NCBI GenBank assembly: GCA_947364365.1 | Contig: CANASP010000007.1 | Coordinates: forward strand, 1-64,000 | DNA: 64,000 nt | Source: an uncultured Alistipes sp. | Lineage (GTDB): Bacteria > Bacteroidota > Bacteroidia > Bacteroidales > Rikenellaceae | Direction: 5' to 3' | Shown here: positions 26,942-36,100 of the stretch, piece after piece | How positions within the stretch are numbered: the first letter of the stretch is position 1 | How the letters are laid out: every line of letters begins with the position of its first letter | Translations under genes and position numbers: made by a program | Notes under the pieces: generated by a model | The model's input: only the letters and a program-made list of their open reading frames with translations | What the model was told of the DNA's origin: nothing | Database searches by the model: none

Positions 26942-27015
26942 TAGCGGGAGAGAGACTTGAACTCTCGACCTCATGATTATGAATCATGCGCTCTAACCAG
27001 CTGAGCTATCCCGCC
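26942..27015 (-). tRNA. tRNA-Met (anticodon CAT)
   Basis: 74-base cloverleaf on the minus strand. It has acceptor arms GGCGGGA/TCCCGCT, D-arm GCTCAGCTGGTTAGAGC, anticodon stem CATGA/TCATG with loop TTCATAA (anticodon complement at 26979-26981), and T-arm with GTTCAAGTC. The discriminator is A and CCA is not encoded. Elongator Met is most likely. A CAT anticodon modified for Ile cannot be excluded by sequence alone. Confidence 0.9.
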
Positions 27016-27032
27016 ATTGCTGAAAGCGAGTG

Positions 27033-27063
27033 CAAAGATAAGCGAAATTTTCGACGATGCAAA
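27033..27063 (-). promoter_or_regulatory. tRNA-Met promoter
   Basis: Minus strand: TTTG (27060-27063), 19-base spacer, TATCTTTG (27033-27040). This is a full consensus match, ending 17 bases before the mature tRNA. Confidence 0.8.
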
Positions 27064-27148
27064 ATATTTCGCAAAAAAATCATCGGAAAAGCGAACAGGC
27101 GGGGCTTGGCATCGATTTTGACCCGGCGAAAAACAAACCTTCATCCGC

Positions 27149-27829
27149 ATGCACCTGAAAAAAATCACGCGCGAACGGATCACCGGGATCCTCGGATCGC
27201 TCAACGTCGCCGGCGGCATGGTGCTGCTGGCCGCCATCTCGCAGGAGATCCTCGGCGGCAACCGCGCCCACTTCTCCGCCACCTACATGAACGTCCAGCT
27301 GGTCGTCTGCTCGCTGTTTCTGGCCGACTTCTTCGTCCGCTGGGCCGCCGACGAACACCGCGGACGGTTCATCCTCCGTAACGGGCTGTTCCTGCTGCTC
27401 TCCATCCCCTATCTCAACCTGATCGGCTGGAGCGGCATCGAGCTCCCGCGCGAAGCGGCTATGCTCATCGGACTCATGCCGCTCGCCCGGCTCTTCCTGG
27501 CGCTCTACATCGTCATCCGCTGGCTCACGGGCGACCGCGTGGGCAAGCTGCTCACGGCCTATGTGCTCACCGTCGCGCTCTTCACCTACATCTCGGCGCT
27601 GGTCTTCTACGACTACGAGCTGGGCGTCAACCCCAAGCTCCACGGCTTCGGCGACGCGCTGTGGTGGGCCTGGATGAACGTCACCACGGTCGGCGCCGCG
27701 ATCTTCCCCGTGACGACCGTGGGCAAGATCTTCAGCGTGCTGCTCCCGTCGCTGGGCATGCTCTTCTTCCCGATCTTCACCACCTACGTGCTCCAGGAGT
27801 ACGCCCCGACGAAAAAATCCGGCCAATGA
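27149..27829 (+). CDS. Six-helix ion-channel-like membrane protein with non-canonical pore loop
   Basis: 226 residues with about six hydrophobic segments, resembling voltage-gated potassium channel subunits. The pore region reads ALWWAWMNVTTVGAAIFP: the usual TVGYGD filter is replaced after TVG. The S4-like segment (PLARLFLALYIVIRW) has few positive charges. It could be a channel of altered selectivity, or a family member that no longer conducts potassium. A terminator hairpin overlaps its stop codon and a REP-like element follows. Confidence 0.7.
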   Translation: MHLKKITRERITGILGSLNVAGGMVLLAAISQEILGGNRAHFSATYMNVQLVVCSLFLADFFVRWAADEHRGRFILRNGLFLLLSIPYLNLIGWSGIELPREAAMLIGLMPLARLFLALYIVIRWLTGDRVGKLLTAYVLTVALFTYISALVFYDYELGVNPKLHGFGDALWWAWMNVTTVGAAIFPVTTVGKIFSVLLPSLGMLFFPIFTTYVLQEYAPTKKSGQ

Positions 27830-27839
27830 CCGGATTTTT
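27812..27839 (+). terminator. Terminator overlapping the channel gene stop
   Basis: AAAAATCCGG / CCGGATTTTT stem around a 7-base loop. The TGA stop is inside the hairpin. Confidence 0.85.
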
Positions 27840-27871
27840 CGGGATAATGCCTTTATGTATCAATACCGTCC

Positions 27872-27974
27872 CGGACCGCAGCCAGCGGAGGACGCCGGCA
27901 AGCCCCATGCGAGCCGAGCGGCCCTCCGCCGGGGGTGGCTGCGGGCCGCAACGCTTCGGATAAATCCGAAGCGG
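27872..27974 (+). repeat. REP-like element copy R2
   Basis: Left arm CCGCAGCCAGCGGAGG at 27876-27891. The right arm begins GGCCCTCCGCC and ends GGCTGCGGGCC at 27920-27947. A perfect 9-bp hairpin CGCTTCGGA/TCCGAAGCG follows at 27952-27973. This is the best-preserved copy. No gene content in 27840-28047. Confidence 0.8.
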
Positions 27975-28047
27975 ACCTGCATTCGTAACGAAAACCGAAC
28001 AGCTCCGTTTCCGAAGCCGACGGCAGCCGCGCGACCGCACGGAAGCG

Positions 28048-28545
28048 CTACTTCTCCTGCGCGTTGCGCTGCTCGCGCAGCAGGTCGCGGATCTCGGCGA
28101 GCAGCTGCTCCTCCTTCGACGGAGCGGGCGCCGGAGCCGGAGCGGCGGGCGCCTCGGCCTTTTTCTTCGCCACGCGGTTCATCAGTTTGACCATCAGGAA
28201 AACGCAGAAGGCCAGGATCGTAAAGTCGATGCACTGCTGGATGAAGGCGCCGTAGTTCCAGTAGACCGGCTCGGTCGCCGCATCGGCGATCACGGCATCG
28301 GCGCCGCCCACGATATCGCCCACCTTCTGCACCGCGCTCGACGAAAGGTCGCGCACACGGCTCAGGTCGATCTTCAGATTGGAGAAATCGGTGTTGCCCA
28401 GCAGCGCGCCGATCGGCGGCATGATGATGTCGTTGACCAGCGACGAGACGATCTTGCCGAAAGCCCCGCCGATGATGACGCCGACGGCCATGTCCATCAC
28501 ATTGCCCTTGAGGGCGAACTCCTTGAATTCCTTGAGAAATGCCAT
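28048..28545 (-). CDS. mscL: Large-conductance mechanosensitive channel
   Basis: 165 residues. MscL signature near the start: [37 protein letters not shown], with the glycine-rich pore helix TM1. TM2 lies around [25 protein letters not shown], and a cytoplasmic helix with an Ala/Pro-rich linker ([12 protein letters not shown]) ends the protein. It opens under membrane tension during osmotic downshock. Divergent from ispF, with interlocked promoters. Confidence 0.97.
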   Translation of the reverse strand: MAFLKEFKEFALKGNVMDMAVGVIIGGAFGKIVSSLVNDIIMPPIGALLGNTDFSNLKIDLSRVRDLSSSAVQKVGDIVGGADAVIADAATEPVYWNYGAFIQQCIDFTILAFCVFLMVKLMNRVAKKKAEAPAAPAPAPAPSKEEQLLAEIRDLLREQRNAQEK

Positions 28546-28573
28546 AATTGAAACGGGATGCGTGTTGATATTT

Positions 28574-28604
28574 TTTGCAAAAATAGGGATTTTTCCTAAT
28601 TTTG
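28574..28604 (+). promoter_or_regulatory. ispF promoter
   Basis: TTTG (28574-28577), 19-base spacer, TAATTTTG (28597-28604), 22 bases before the ispF ATG. It interlocks with the mscL promoter on the other strand. Confidence 0.75.
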
Positions 28605-28609
28605 GCAAA
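28578..28609 (-). promoter_or_regulatory. mscL promoter
   Basis: Minus strand: TTTG (28606-28609), 20-base spacer, TATTTTTG (28578-28585), 32 bases before the mscL ATG. Confidence 0.72.
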
Positions 28610-28626
28610 AACAATACCGTATCTGC

Positions 28627-29106
28627 ATGGATTTCAGAATAGGACACGGCTACGACGTACATGCGCTGGCCGAAGGGCTGCCCCTCGTGCTGGGCGGCGT
28701 CACGATCCCCCACTCCCGCGGCCCTGTCGCCCACTCCGACGGCGACGTGGCGATCCACGCCCTCTGCGACGCCCTGCTGGGCGCCGCGGCGCTGGGCGAC
28801 ATCGGGCTCCACTTCCCCGACACGTCGGCCGACTTCGCGGGCATCGACTCGAAAATCCTGCTGCGCCGCGTCACGGCGCTGCTCGGCGAGCACGGCTACC
28901 GCATCGGCAACGTCGACTGCACCATCCGCATGCAGCGGCCCAAGCTGCGGCCCCACATCGACGCCATGCGTGCGGCGCTGGCCGAGGCGATGGCGATCGA
29001 CGTCGACCGCGTTTCGGTCAAGGCGACCACCACCGAACACCTTGGGTTCGAGGGCCGCGAGGAGGGCGTCTCCGTGTCGGCCGTGGCTCTGATCTACCGA
29101 CCGTAG
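28627..29106 (+). CDS. ispF: 2-C-methyl-D-erythritol 2,4-cyclodiphosphate synthase
   Basis: 159 residues, full length. Metal ligands lie in [11 protein letters not shown] (Asp and His near residues 8-10), and [18 protein letters not shown] is the IspF signature. [19 protein letters not shown] near the C-terminus completes the active site. It makes the cyclic diphosphate of the MEP isoprenoid pathway in the cytoplasm. Confidence 0.98.
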   Translation: MDFRIGHGYDVHALAEGLPLVLGGVTIPHSRGPVAHSDGDVAIHALCDALLGAAALGDIGLHFPDTSADFAGIDSKILLRRVTALLGEHGYRIGNVDCTIRMQRPKLRPHIDAMRAALAEAMAIDVDRVSVKATTTEHLGFEGREEGVSVSAVALIYRP

Positions 29107-29294
29107 GGACGCCCGCCCGAGACCGAGGCCCGGCCGGCGGATCCGATCCCCTGCCCCGAACTCCGGTTCCCGCCCACAGTTGCCGCCGATCGCGGCCGGC
29201 CGAAGCGGGCCTGCGAACCCCTCCGCAACCCGCGACAGTCCGCAGCTCCGTCCCACGGCAATCTGGGCAGTCCGCAGGCCCCGCCCGCCCGCAC

Positions 29295-29331
29295 GAAAAA
29301 AGCCCCGCCGGAGTGGCGGGGCCCGTTTTTT
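29295..29331. terminator. Bidirectional terminator between ispF and the DUF4251 gene
   Basis: GCCCCGCC / GGCGGGGC stem (29302-29309 / 29315-29322) with six A before and six T after. The stretch 29107-29294 holds no recognisable gene. Confidence 0.85.
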
Positions 29332-29346
29332 GCGCGGATCGATCGA

Positions 29347-29889
29347 CTAATAGATGCGCGTGATGCTTCCGTTATACTGCACGGGGCTGTACCAGGGGTT
29401 GTTGATCGTCAGCACGGCACCGCCCGTCCGCGAGTGGATCTCCAGGGTGAAGGTATAGTCCGAACCCGAGTAGAGATTGCTCTTGAAGGTGACGATCCAC
29501 CCCTCGCTGGTCTGTTCGGTGACATAGTTCTCCACGCTCGGCAGCGTATAGTTGAGCATCGTCACGTGGTAGGGCGGCACGTAGCCCTTGATATAGGGAA
29601 GGCAGACTTCGACGGTGCCGTCCCACACCTGAAGATCGAACTGCGGATTGAGAATCTGGCGCATCTGACCCGCCGGCTGACGCTGCATGGTCTGGGGCGT
29701 GAACTTGAAGTTGCGCGACAGGATGGTCGAATCCATCGCCTGCTCGTACTCGGCGATACGCTGCGCACGACGCTTCTCGCGCACTTCGCGGCGCTCCTGC
29801 TTGGGGCTCAGATTCTGCTTCTGACCGATCACGGTAGCGGCCGCCAGACACACCAGCAGGCCGGCAAGGATAATGGTAATTTTTTTCAT
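29347..29889 (-). CDS. DUF4251 family exported protein
   Basis: 180 residues. Signal peptide about 1-22, followed by a charged segment (SPKQERREVREKRRAQRIAEYEQAM) and a beta-rich DUF4251 domain (about 55-180: FKFTPQTMQRQPAG, YIKGYVPPYHVTMLNYT, LEIHSRTGGAVLTINN). The family is common in Bacteroidetes and of unknown role. It follows uvrA on the same strand by 67 bases. Confidence 0.8.
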   Translation of the reverse strand: MKKITIILAGLLVCLAAATVIGQKQNLSPKQERREVREKRRAQRIAEYEQAMDSTILSRNFKFTPQTMQRQPAGQMRQILNPQFDLQVWDGTVEVCLPYIKGYVPPYHVTMLNYTLPSVENYVTEQTSEGWIVTFKSNLYSGSDYTFTLEIHSRTGGAVLTINNPWYSPVQYNGSITRIY

Positions 29890-29956
29890 GGCTCGAAATT
29901 GAATTGGTTTCGACCATGAAAAAGCAAAACCGGTGCCGAATCCCCCGCCCGACGCG

Positions 29957-32782
29957 TCAAAGGCCCATTTGTGCCAGAAAAGCGCCCGTATGGCTCTCGG
30001 CGCAGCGGGCGACCTCGCGCGGCGTCCCCTCGGCGACGATCCGTCCGCCCGCTGCACCGCCCTCGGGACCGATGTCGATGAGATGGTCGGCGACCTTCAC
30101 CACATCGAGGTTGTGCTCGATGACTACCACCGTATTGCCCCTGTCCACCAGCTTGTTCAGCACTTCAAGCAACATACGGATGTCCTCGAAATGGAGTCCC
30201 GTCGTCGGCTCGTCGAGCAGGTAGAGCGTCCGCCCCGTGTCGCGTTTCGACAGCTCCGCGGCGAGCTTGATGCGCTGGCTCTCGCCGCCCGAGAGGGTCG
30301 TGCAGGGCTGGCCGAGGGTCAGGTAGCCCAACCCCACCTCCTGGATCGCCCGCAGCTTCTGGGCGATCGCGGGAATGGCGTCGAAAAACTCCACGGCCGC
30401 ATTGACCGTCATGTTCAGCACCTCGTCGATGTTGCGCCCCTTGTAGCGCACCTCGAGCGTCTCGCGGTTGTAGCGGTGGCCGCCGCACGCCTTGCAGCGC
30501 ACGTAGACGTCGGGCAGGAAGTTCATCTCGATGGTCTGCACGCCGGCGCCGCGGCACTCCTCGCAGCGGCCCCCCTTGACGTTGAACGAGAAGCGCCCCG
30601 CCTTGAACCCGCGGATCTGGGCGTCGGGGGTCATCTCGAAGAGCTTGCGTATGTCGGCGAAGACGTTGGAGTAGGTCGCCGGATTGGATCGCGGCGAGCG
30701 GCCGATGGGCGACTGGTCGACCACCACCAGCTTGTCGATATGCTCGATCCCCTCCACGGCGTCGTACTCCAGCGGGCGGTCGAGCGAACGGTAGAGCGCC
30801 CGGCTCAGGATGGGCCGCAGCGTGGCGTTGACGAGCGTCGACTTGCCCGAGCCGCTCACGCCCGTCACGCAGATGAGCTTGCCGAGCGGGAATTCCGCCG
30901 TCACGTTCTTGAGGTTGTTGCCCCGTGCGCCGCGGATCACCAGCTTCTCGCCCGAACCTGCGCGCAGCTGCGCCGGGATCTCGATCCGGCGGCGCCCCGT
31001 CAGGTAGTCAGCCGTGATCGTGTCGGCCTGCCGGATCGCATCGAACGGCCCGGCGGCGACGACCCGCCCGCCGCGACGCCCGGCCAGCGGCCCCACGTCG
31101 ACGATGAAATCGGCCGCGCGCATCATCTCCTCGTCGTGCTCGACCACGATCACCGAGTTGCCCGCGTCGCGCAGCTCCTCCAGACTGCGGATCAGCCGCC
31201 GGTTGTCGCGCTGGTGCAGGCCGATCGACGGTTCGTCAAGGATGTAGAGGACGTTGACCAGCTTCGAGCCGATCTGCGTGGCGAGGCGGATGCGCTGGCT
31301 CTCGCCGCCCGAGAGGGTGCGCGAGGCGCGGGCGAGCGTCAGATAGCCCAGCCCCACGTCGACCAGGAAGCCCACCCGCTCGCGGATCTCCTTCAGGATC
31401 TCCTGCGCGATGCGCCGCTCCTTGTCGTTCATCGTCTCGTCGGCATGCTCCGCCCAGCGGGCGAACTCCTCGATCGAGAGGGCCGAGACGTCGGCGATGC
31501 TCCGCCCGCCGATGCGGAACTGCAACGCCTCCTTCTTCAGGCGCGTGCCGCCGCACACCGAGCAGGTGCGGTAGACGAGGAACTGCTCGCGCCACTTGCG
31601 CCCCTTCGCCGAATCGTCGTCCTCCTCGCCGCGGCCGATCCACTCGGCCACGCCCTCCCACGAGATCAGCTGGTTGCCGCCCGACGAGGCGAACTCCGAG
31701 AGGTTGACCGTGAGCGGCTCGGCATCGCCGTAGAGCAGCGCGTGGAGCGCCGCCTCCGAAAAGCTCTCCAGCGGATCGTCCAACGTGAAGTCGTGACGGC
31801 GTCCCAGCGTCTCCAGAATGGCGAACAGCAGGTTGTTGCGGTACTTGCCCAACGGCTCAACGGCCCCCTCGCGCAGCGAAAGCCGGCTGTCGGGGATGAT
31901 CCGCGCGATGTCGAATACGGCCTCCTCCCCCAACCCGTTGCAATGGGGGCAGGCCCCCTTGGGCGAGTTGAACGAGAAGGTGTGGGGCGCGGGATCCTCG
32001 AACGCCACGCCCGTCGAGGGGCACATCAGGTGGCGCGAGTAGAAGCGCTGCTGTTCGGTGCCGTAGTCGTAGACGGCCATCGTCCCCTTGCCCTGGCGCA
32101 TCGCCTCCTTGAGCGAGGTCATGATCCGCTCGTCGGCATCGGGCGTCACCTGCACGCGGTCGACGACCAGGTCGATCGTGTGGATCTTGTAGCGGTCGAG
32201 CCGCATGCCCGCCGCTATTTCGCGGATCTCGCCGTCGATGCGGGCGTAGATGTAGCCCTTCTTGGCCAGCGACTCGAACAGTTCGCGGTAGTGGCCCTTG
32301 CGCCCCTTGACGACGGGAGCCATCAGCGCGATGCGCCGTCCGGCAAACCCCTCGGCGATGAGGCGGACGATCCGCTCGTCGGTGTAGTGGACCATCTCCT
32401 CGCCCGTGACGGGCGAATAGGCGCGCGAGGCCCGGGCGTAGAGCAGACGCAGGAAGTCGTTGATCTCCGTCACGGTCCCCACCGTCGAACGGGGGTTCTT
32501 GTTGGTGGTCTTCTGCTCGATGGCCACCACGGGGCTGAGGCCCGTGATCTTGTCGACGTCGGGACGCTCCATCGCCCCCACGAACTGGCGGGCGTAGGTC
32601 GACAGGGTCTCCATGTAGCGGCGCTGCCCCTCGGCATAGATCGTATCGAAGGCCAGCGACGACTTGCCCGACCCCGACAGGCCCGTTATGACCACCAGCT
32701 TGCGGCGCGGAATCTCCAGATCGACGTTCTTGAGGTTGTGGACCCGCGCGCCGAATATCTTGATCGTATCTTCTTTCTTCAT
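29957..32782 (-). CDS. uvrA: Excinuclease ABC subunit A
   Basis: 941 residues. Two ABC ATPase modules: Walker [21 protein letters not shown] near residue 34 and [12 protein letters not shown] near residue 640. Two LSGGESQR signatures occur, the second followed by [16 protein letters not shown]. Zinc modules CSVCGG and [14 protein letters not shown] are intact. It recognises bulky DNA lesions and loads UvrB in nucleotide excision repair. Its promoter lies inside the tandem palindromic repeat. Confidence 0.98.
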   Translation of the reverse strand: MKKEDTIKIFGARVHNLKNVDLEIPRRKLVVITGLSGSGKSSLAFDTIYAEGQRRYMETLSTYARQFVGAMERPDVDKITGLSPVVAIEQKTTNKNPRSTVGTVTEINDFLRLLYARASRAYSPVTGEEMVHYTDERIVRLIAEGFAGRRIALMAPVVKGRKGHYRELFESLAKKGYIYARIDGEIREIAAGMRLDRYKIHTIDLVVDRVQVTPDADERIMTSLKEAMRQGKGTMAVYDYGTEQQRFYSRHLMCPSTGVAFEDPAPHTFSFNSPKGACPHCNGLGEEAVFDIARIIPDSRLSLREGAVEPLGKYRNNLLFAILETLGRRHDFTLDDPLESFSEAALHALLYGDAEPLTVNLSEFASSGGNQLISWEGVAEWIGRGEEDDDSAKGRKWREQFLVYRTCSVCGGTRLKKEALQFRIGGRSIADVSALSIEEFARWAEHADETMNDKERRIAQEILKEIRERVGFLVDVGLGYLTLARASRTLSGGESQRIRLATQIGSKLVNVLYILDEPSIGLHQRDNRRLIRSLEELRDAGNSVIVVEHDEEMMRAADFIVDVGPLAGRRGGRVVAAGPFDAIRQADTITADYLTGRRRIEIPAQLRAGSGEKLVIRGARGNNLKNVTAEFPLGKLICVTGVSGSGKSTLVNATLRPILSRALYRSLDRPLEYDAVEGIEHIDKLVVVDQSPIGRSPRSNPATYSNVFADIRKLFEMTPDAQIRGFKAGRFSFNVKGGRCEECRGAGVQTIEMNFLPDVYVRCKACGGHRYNRETLEVRYKGRNIDEVLNMTVNAAVEFFDAIPAIAQKLRAIQEVGLGYLTLGQPCTTLSGGESQRIKLAAELSKRDTGRTLYLLDEPTTGLHFEDIRMLLEVLNKLVDRGNTVVVIEHNLDVVKVADHLIDIGPEGGAAGGRIVAEGTPREVARCAESHTGAFLAQMGL

Positions 32783-32803
32783 CGTCGGAGAAATATCGGG
32801 CCG

Positions 32804-32835
32804 TAAAGATACGATTAAGCCGAGAGGAAACCAAA
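32804..32835 (-). promoter_or_regulatory. uvrA promoter, inside the repeat
   Basis: Minus strand: TTTG (32832-32835) in the palindrome arm, 20-base spacer, TATCTTTA (32804-32811), 21 bases before the uvrA ATG. Confidence 0.6.
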
Positions 32836-32959
32836 ACTTGTTTTGAGTTTCCCGAGGCGCAGTATCTTCGGCGAAGCCAAAGTACGATTAAGCCGAGAGC
32901 AAACCAAAACTTGTTTCGAGTTTGCCGAGGCGAAGTATCTTCGGCGAAGCCAAAGATAC
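32804..32959 (-). repeat. Tandem pair of palindromic promoter-bearing repeats (locus 2)
   Basis: Two units on the minus strand pointing at uvrA. Palindromes lie at 32826-32852 (outer arms GGAAAC/GTTTCC) and 32899-32925 (outer arms GCAAAC/GTTTGC). Each unit also carries the small hairpin GGCTTCGCC flanked by GTATCTT/AAGATAC. Sequence and layout match locus 1 in front of the PUL regulator. Confidence 0.8.
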
Positions 32960-33001
32960 GACAAATTCGCCTTCCGGCCGACTGTTTCCGATCCGCAAAC
33001 G

Positions 33002-33763
33002 CTATCGCAGCTCGAAATCGTCGGCATCCATCCAGGCGGGAAACCGCTCGCGGAAGGCGTCGAGCGCCGCACGGTCCAGCCCGGCGACGAGCGTGCGTTC
33101 GCCGCGGCCCGCCTTAGCGAGCGTCGCACCGCGGAAATCGACCGCCGCCGAGTCGCCGGCATAGCCGATCCCCGGGTCTTCGCCCGCGCGGTTCACCGCC
33201 ACGACGTAACACTGGTTCTCGATCGCCCGGGCCCGCACGAGCGTCCGCCACGCATCGCGCCGCACGGCGGGCCAGGCGGCGCAGCAGACGATGGCGTCGT
33301 AGTCGCCCCGGCAGCGGCTCCATACCGGGAAGCGCAGGTCGTAGCAGACGGCCAGCAGCAGGCGCCAGCCGCGATACTCTACCACCACGCGCCGGTCGCC
33401 CGGCGCATAGGCCGCCGCCTCGCCGCCCGGACGGAACAGGTGGCGCTTGTCGTAGCGGGCGACCTCGCCCGACGGGGCGACGAAATACATGCGGTTGCGG
33501 AAGGCTCCGTCCTCGGCCACGGCGACGCTGCCCGCCACCGCCCGGCCGTAGCGCGCGGCCCAGCGGCGCATAGCGGCGAGGATCGGCCCGTCGGACGGCT
33601 CGGCGATCGCCGCGGCCTCGGGGTCGAACCCCGTGGCGAAGAGTTCGGGCAAAACGACCACGTCGGCATCGGCCGCCGCGACGAGCGGCTCGATGCGGCG
33701 GAGGTTTTCCGACACGGAGCGCCACACGGCCCCGGTCTGACAAAGGGCTATTCGCAGATTCAT
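33002..33763 (-). CDS. Nitrilase-superfamily (omega-amidase-like) amidohydrolase
   Basis: 253 residues. The catalytic triad of carbon-nitrogen hydrolases is visible: Glu in VVLPELFATGF (about 40), Lys in YDKRHLF (about 106) and Cys in LLAVCYDLRFPVW (about 139). It resembles YafV/Nit2 omega-amidases that hydrolyse alpha-ketoglutaramate-like compounds. No signal peptide, so cytoplasmic. The -7 box ends 4 bases from the ATG. Confidence 0.9.
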   Translation of the reverse strand: MNLRIALCQTGAVWRSVSENLRRIEPLVAAADADVVVLPELFATGFDPEAAAIAEPSDGPILAAMRRWAARYGRAVAGSVAVAEDGAFRNRMYFVAPSGEVARYDKRHLFRPGGEAAAYAPGDRRVVVEYRGWRLLLAVCYDLRFPVWSRCRGDYDAIVCCAAWPAVRRDAWRTLVRARAIENQCYVVAVNRAGEDPGIGYAGDSAAVDFRGATLAKAGRGERTLVAGLDRAALDAFRERFPAWMDADDFELR

Positions 33764-33767
33764 GCCC

Positions 33768-33775
33768 TAAAGATA
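33768..33775 (-). promoter_or_regulatory. -7 element of the nitrilase gene
   Basis: TATCTTTA on the minus strand, 4 bases upstream of the ATG. It predicts a leaderless transcript. Confidence 0.5.
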
Positions 33776-33797
33776 GCGCGAATTCGCCGAAAATAGC

Positions 33798-33805
33798 TAT
33801 CTTTA
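33798..33805 (+). promoter_or_regulatory. -7 element of the GH20 gene
   Basis: TATCTTTA, 25 bases before the GH20 ATG. It is divergent from the nitrilase -7 box 22 bases away. Confidence 0.5.
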
Positions 33806-33830
33806 CTCAATCAAACCTCAAACACCGACC

Positions 33831-35861
33831 ATGCGACGACTCCACACCCTCTGCTGCGCGGCGCTGCTCGCAGGAGCTGCGGCATGCAACGACCCCGCAC
33901 CCCGCACGACGGGAATCATTCCCGCACCGCTCGAAGTCACCTGGCACCGCGGCACCTTCACGGTTCCCGAGACCTTCGCCTATGTCGCCGACCTTTCGCC
34001 GGCCGACCGGGCCGACCTCGAAGCGGCGCTGCCCCTCGTGGCCGCATCGGACGGCGACCGCGCCGACCTGCTCATCGCGACCGACACGACCCTCGCGCCG
34101 GAGGGCTACCGGCTGGAGGTAGGCCGCCGCGGGGCGACGATCGCCGCGCGCGACGCCGCGGGCGTCTTCTACGCCATGCAGTCGCTGCTGGAGATGGCCG
34201 ACCGCTTCGACGGCCGCATTCCGGCCGTCAGCATCGCCGACGCCCCCCGCTTCGCCTATCGCGGACTGATGTTCGACGTCTCGCGCCACTTCCGATCCAA
34301 GGAGTTCGTCTTCAAGCAGATCGACCGCATGGCCCGCCACAAGCTCAACCGCCTGCACTGGCACCTGACCGATGCCGCGGGCTGGCGCATCGCCATCGAC
34401 CGCTACCCCGAACTCACCGACATCGCCGCCTGGCGCCCCTATGCCGACTGGGCCGCATGGAGCGAGGGCGGCGCCCGCTACTGCCGCCGCGACGACCCCG
34501 AGGCCCGGGGCGGCTACTACACCAAGGAGGACATCCGCGAGGTGGTCGAATACGCCCGCCTGCGCCACATCACCGTCATCCCCGAGATCGAGATGCCGAG
34601 CCACAGCGAGGAGGTGCTGGCCGTCTACCCCGCCCTCTCGTGCACGGGCAAGCCCTATACGTCGTCGGACTTCTGCGTGGGCAACGAGGCGACGTTCGAG
34701 TTTCTGGAGAACGTGCTCGACGAGGTCATCGCCCTCTTCCCCTCGGAATACATCCACATCGGCGGCGACGAGGCGCCCAAGACCCACTGGCGCACCTGCC
34801 CCCGCTGCCGCGAGCGCATGCGCCGCGAGGGGCTCAAGGATGTCGACGAGCTGCAAAGCTACCTCGTGCGCCGCATCGAGCGCTACCTCAACGCCCGCGG
34901 CCGGCGGCTGATCGGCTGGGACGAGATTCTCGAAGGGGGCTTGGCGCCCGACGCCACCGTGATGTCGTGGCGCGGCGTCGAGGGGGGCATCGCCGCGGCC
35001 CGCAGCGGCCACCACGCCGTCATGACGCCGGGCGCCCACTGCTACCTCGACCACTGCCAGGACGACCCCACGATCGAACCGCCCTCGGCCGCCTCGTTCG
35101 TCTCGCTCGCCGACGTCTACGGCTACGACCCGGCGCCCGATTCGCTGGGCCGCGACGTACAACGCATGATCCTCGGCGTGCAGGGCAACCTCTGGTGCGA
35201 GCACATCCCCACCGACGAGCACTTCGAGCACATGCTCTGGCCCCGCGGCCTGGCCATCGCCGAGGTGGGCTGGAGCGCCCCCGGGCGAATGGACTACGAC
35301 GACTTCCACGCCCGCGTGCTGGAGGTCACCGACCGCATGCAGGCCGAAGGGTACCACCCCTTCGACCAGAAAAACGCCGTGGGCAGCCGCCCCGAGGCGC
35401 GCGAGGCGGTCGCGTGCCTCTCCACGGGCAAACCCATCCGGTACAACACCCCCTACCACTCGGGCTATCCCGCCGCGGGCGACGCCACGATGACCGACGG
35501 ACTGCGCGGCGGCTGGAAATTCGGCGACGGCCGCTGGCAGGGGTGGCTCAACAGCGACGTCGACCTGACCCTCGACCTGGGCGCGACGCAGCCGATCGCC
35601 TACGCCGGCATCGGCTTCATGCAGGCCCCCGCGGCCGAGATCCGCATGCCGCACGAGGTGACCATCTCGCTCTCCGACGACAACGAGCACTTCACCGAGC
35701 TGGCCACCGTCGCAGTCGACACCGCGCTCGATCCGCGCAAGACGGCCTTCCAGACCTTCGCGTGGTCGGGCGAGGCCCGGGGACGCTATGTCCGGATCGT
35801 CGGGCGGCTCGACAAGTCGAAAGGCGGCTGGCTCTTCGCCGACGAGGTGATCGTGCGGTAA
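33831..35861 (+). CDS. GH20 beta-N-acetylhexosaminidase lipoprotein with discoidin-like C-terminus
   Basis: 676 residues. Lipoprotein signal with lipobox GAAAC (Cys22). N-terminal GH20b domain (about 28-135), then the catalytic barrel: FAYRGLMFDVSRHF, LNRLHWHLTDAAGW, VIPEIEMPSHSEE, IHIGGDEAPKTHW (catalytic Asp-Glu pair, about residue 312) and WDEILEGGLAPDATVMSWRG. From about residue 540 a discoidin-like domain (DLGATQPIAYAGIGFMQAP) follows. It releases terminal GlcNAc or GalNAc from host or bacterial glycans outside the cytoplasm. Confidence 0.96.
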   Translation: MRRLHTLCCAALLAGAAACNDPAPRTTGIIPAPLEVTWHRGTFTVPETFAYVADLSPADRADLEAALPLVAASDGDRADLLIATDTTLAPEGYRLEVGRRGATIAARDAAGVFYAMQSLLEMADRFDGRIPAVSIADAPRFAYRGLMFDVSRHFRSKEFVFKQIDRMARHKLNRLHWHLTDAAGWRIAIDRYPELTDIAAWRPYADWAAWSEGGARYCRRDDPEARGGYYTKEDIREVVEYARLRHITVIPEIEMPSHSEEVLAVYPALSCTGKPYTSSDFCVGNEATFEFLENVLDEVIALFPSEYIHIGGDEAPKTHWRTCPRCRERMRREGLKDVDELQSYLVRRIERYLNARGRRLIGWDEILEGGLAPDATVMSWRGVEGGIAAARSGHHAVMTPGAHCYLDHCQDDPTIEPPSAASFVSLADVYGYDPAPDSLGRDVQRMILGVQGNLWCEHIPTDEHFEHMLWPRGLAIAEVGWSAPGRMDYDDFHARVLEVTDRMQAEGYHPFDQKNAVGSRPEAREAVACLSTGKPIRYNTPYHSGYPAAGDATMTDGLRGGWKFGDGRWQGWLNSDVDLTLDLGATQPIAYAGIGFMQAPAAEIRMPHEVTISLSDDNEHFTELATVAVDTALDPRKTAFQTFAWSGEARGRYVRIVGRLDKSKGGWLFADEVIVR

Positions 35862-35896
35862 GCATCTGCGCCGCTATTGTAACGCGGGTCTGCGTT

Positions 35897-35998
35897 TCGG
35901 CCCGCAGCCAGCGGAGGCTGTTTTCGAGCGGAAGCGAGAAGAGCGGCCCTCCGCCCGGGGTGGCTGCGGGCCGCCACGCTTCGGATGCCCGAAGCGCG
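35897..35998 (+). repeat. REP-like element copy R3
   Basis: Left arm GGCCCGCAGCCAGCGGAGG (35899-35917). Right arm from 35945 to 35972, ending GTGGCTGCGGGCC. A second hairpin GCTTCGG/CCCGAAGC follows at about 35978-35997. It lies downstream of GH20 in the same orientation as R1 and R2 relative to their upstream genes. Confidence 0.78.
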
Positions 35999-36064
35999 CC
36001 CGTTTTGAAGGTGGCGCGAAACAGGATTATCCCGAAACAATACATAGTTGCCAAAATAAATTCG

Positions 36065-36072
36065 TATCTTCG
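36065..36072 (+). promoter_or_regulatory. -7-like element of the S1-protein gene
   Basis: TATCTTCG, one mismatch to TAnnTTTG, 28 bases before the ATG. Confidence 0.45.
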
Positions 36073-36100
36073 CCCTCTCAAACCCCGCAACCCCGCACGC

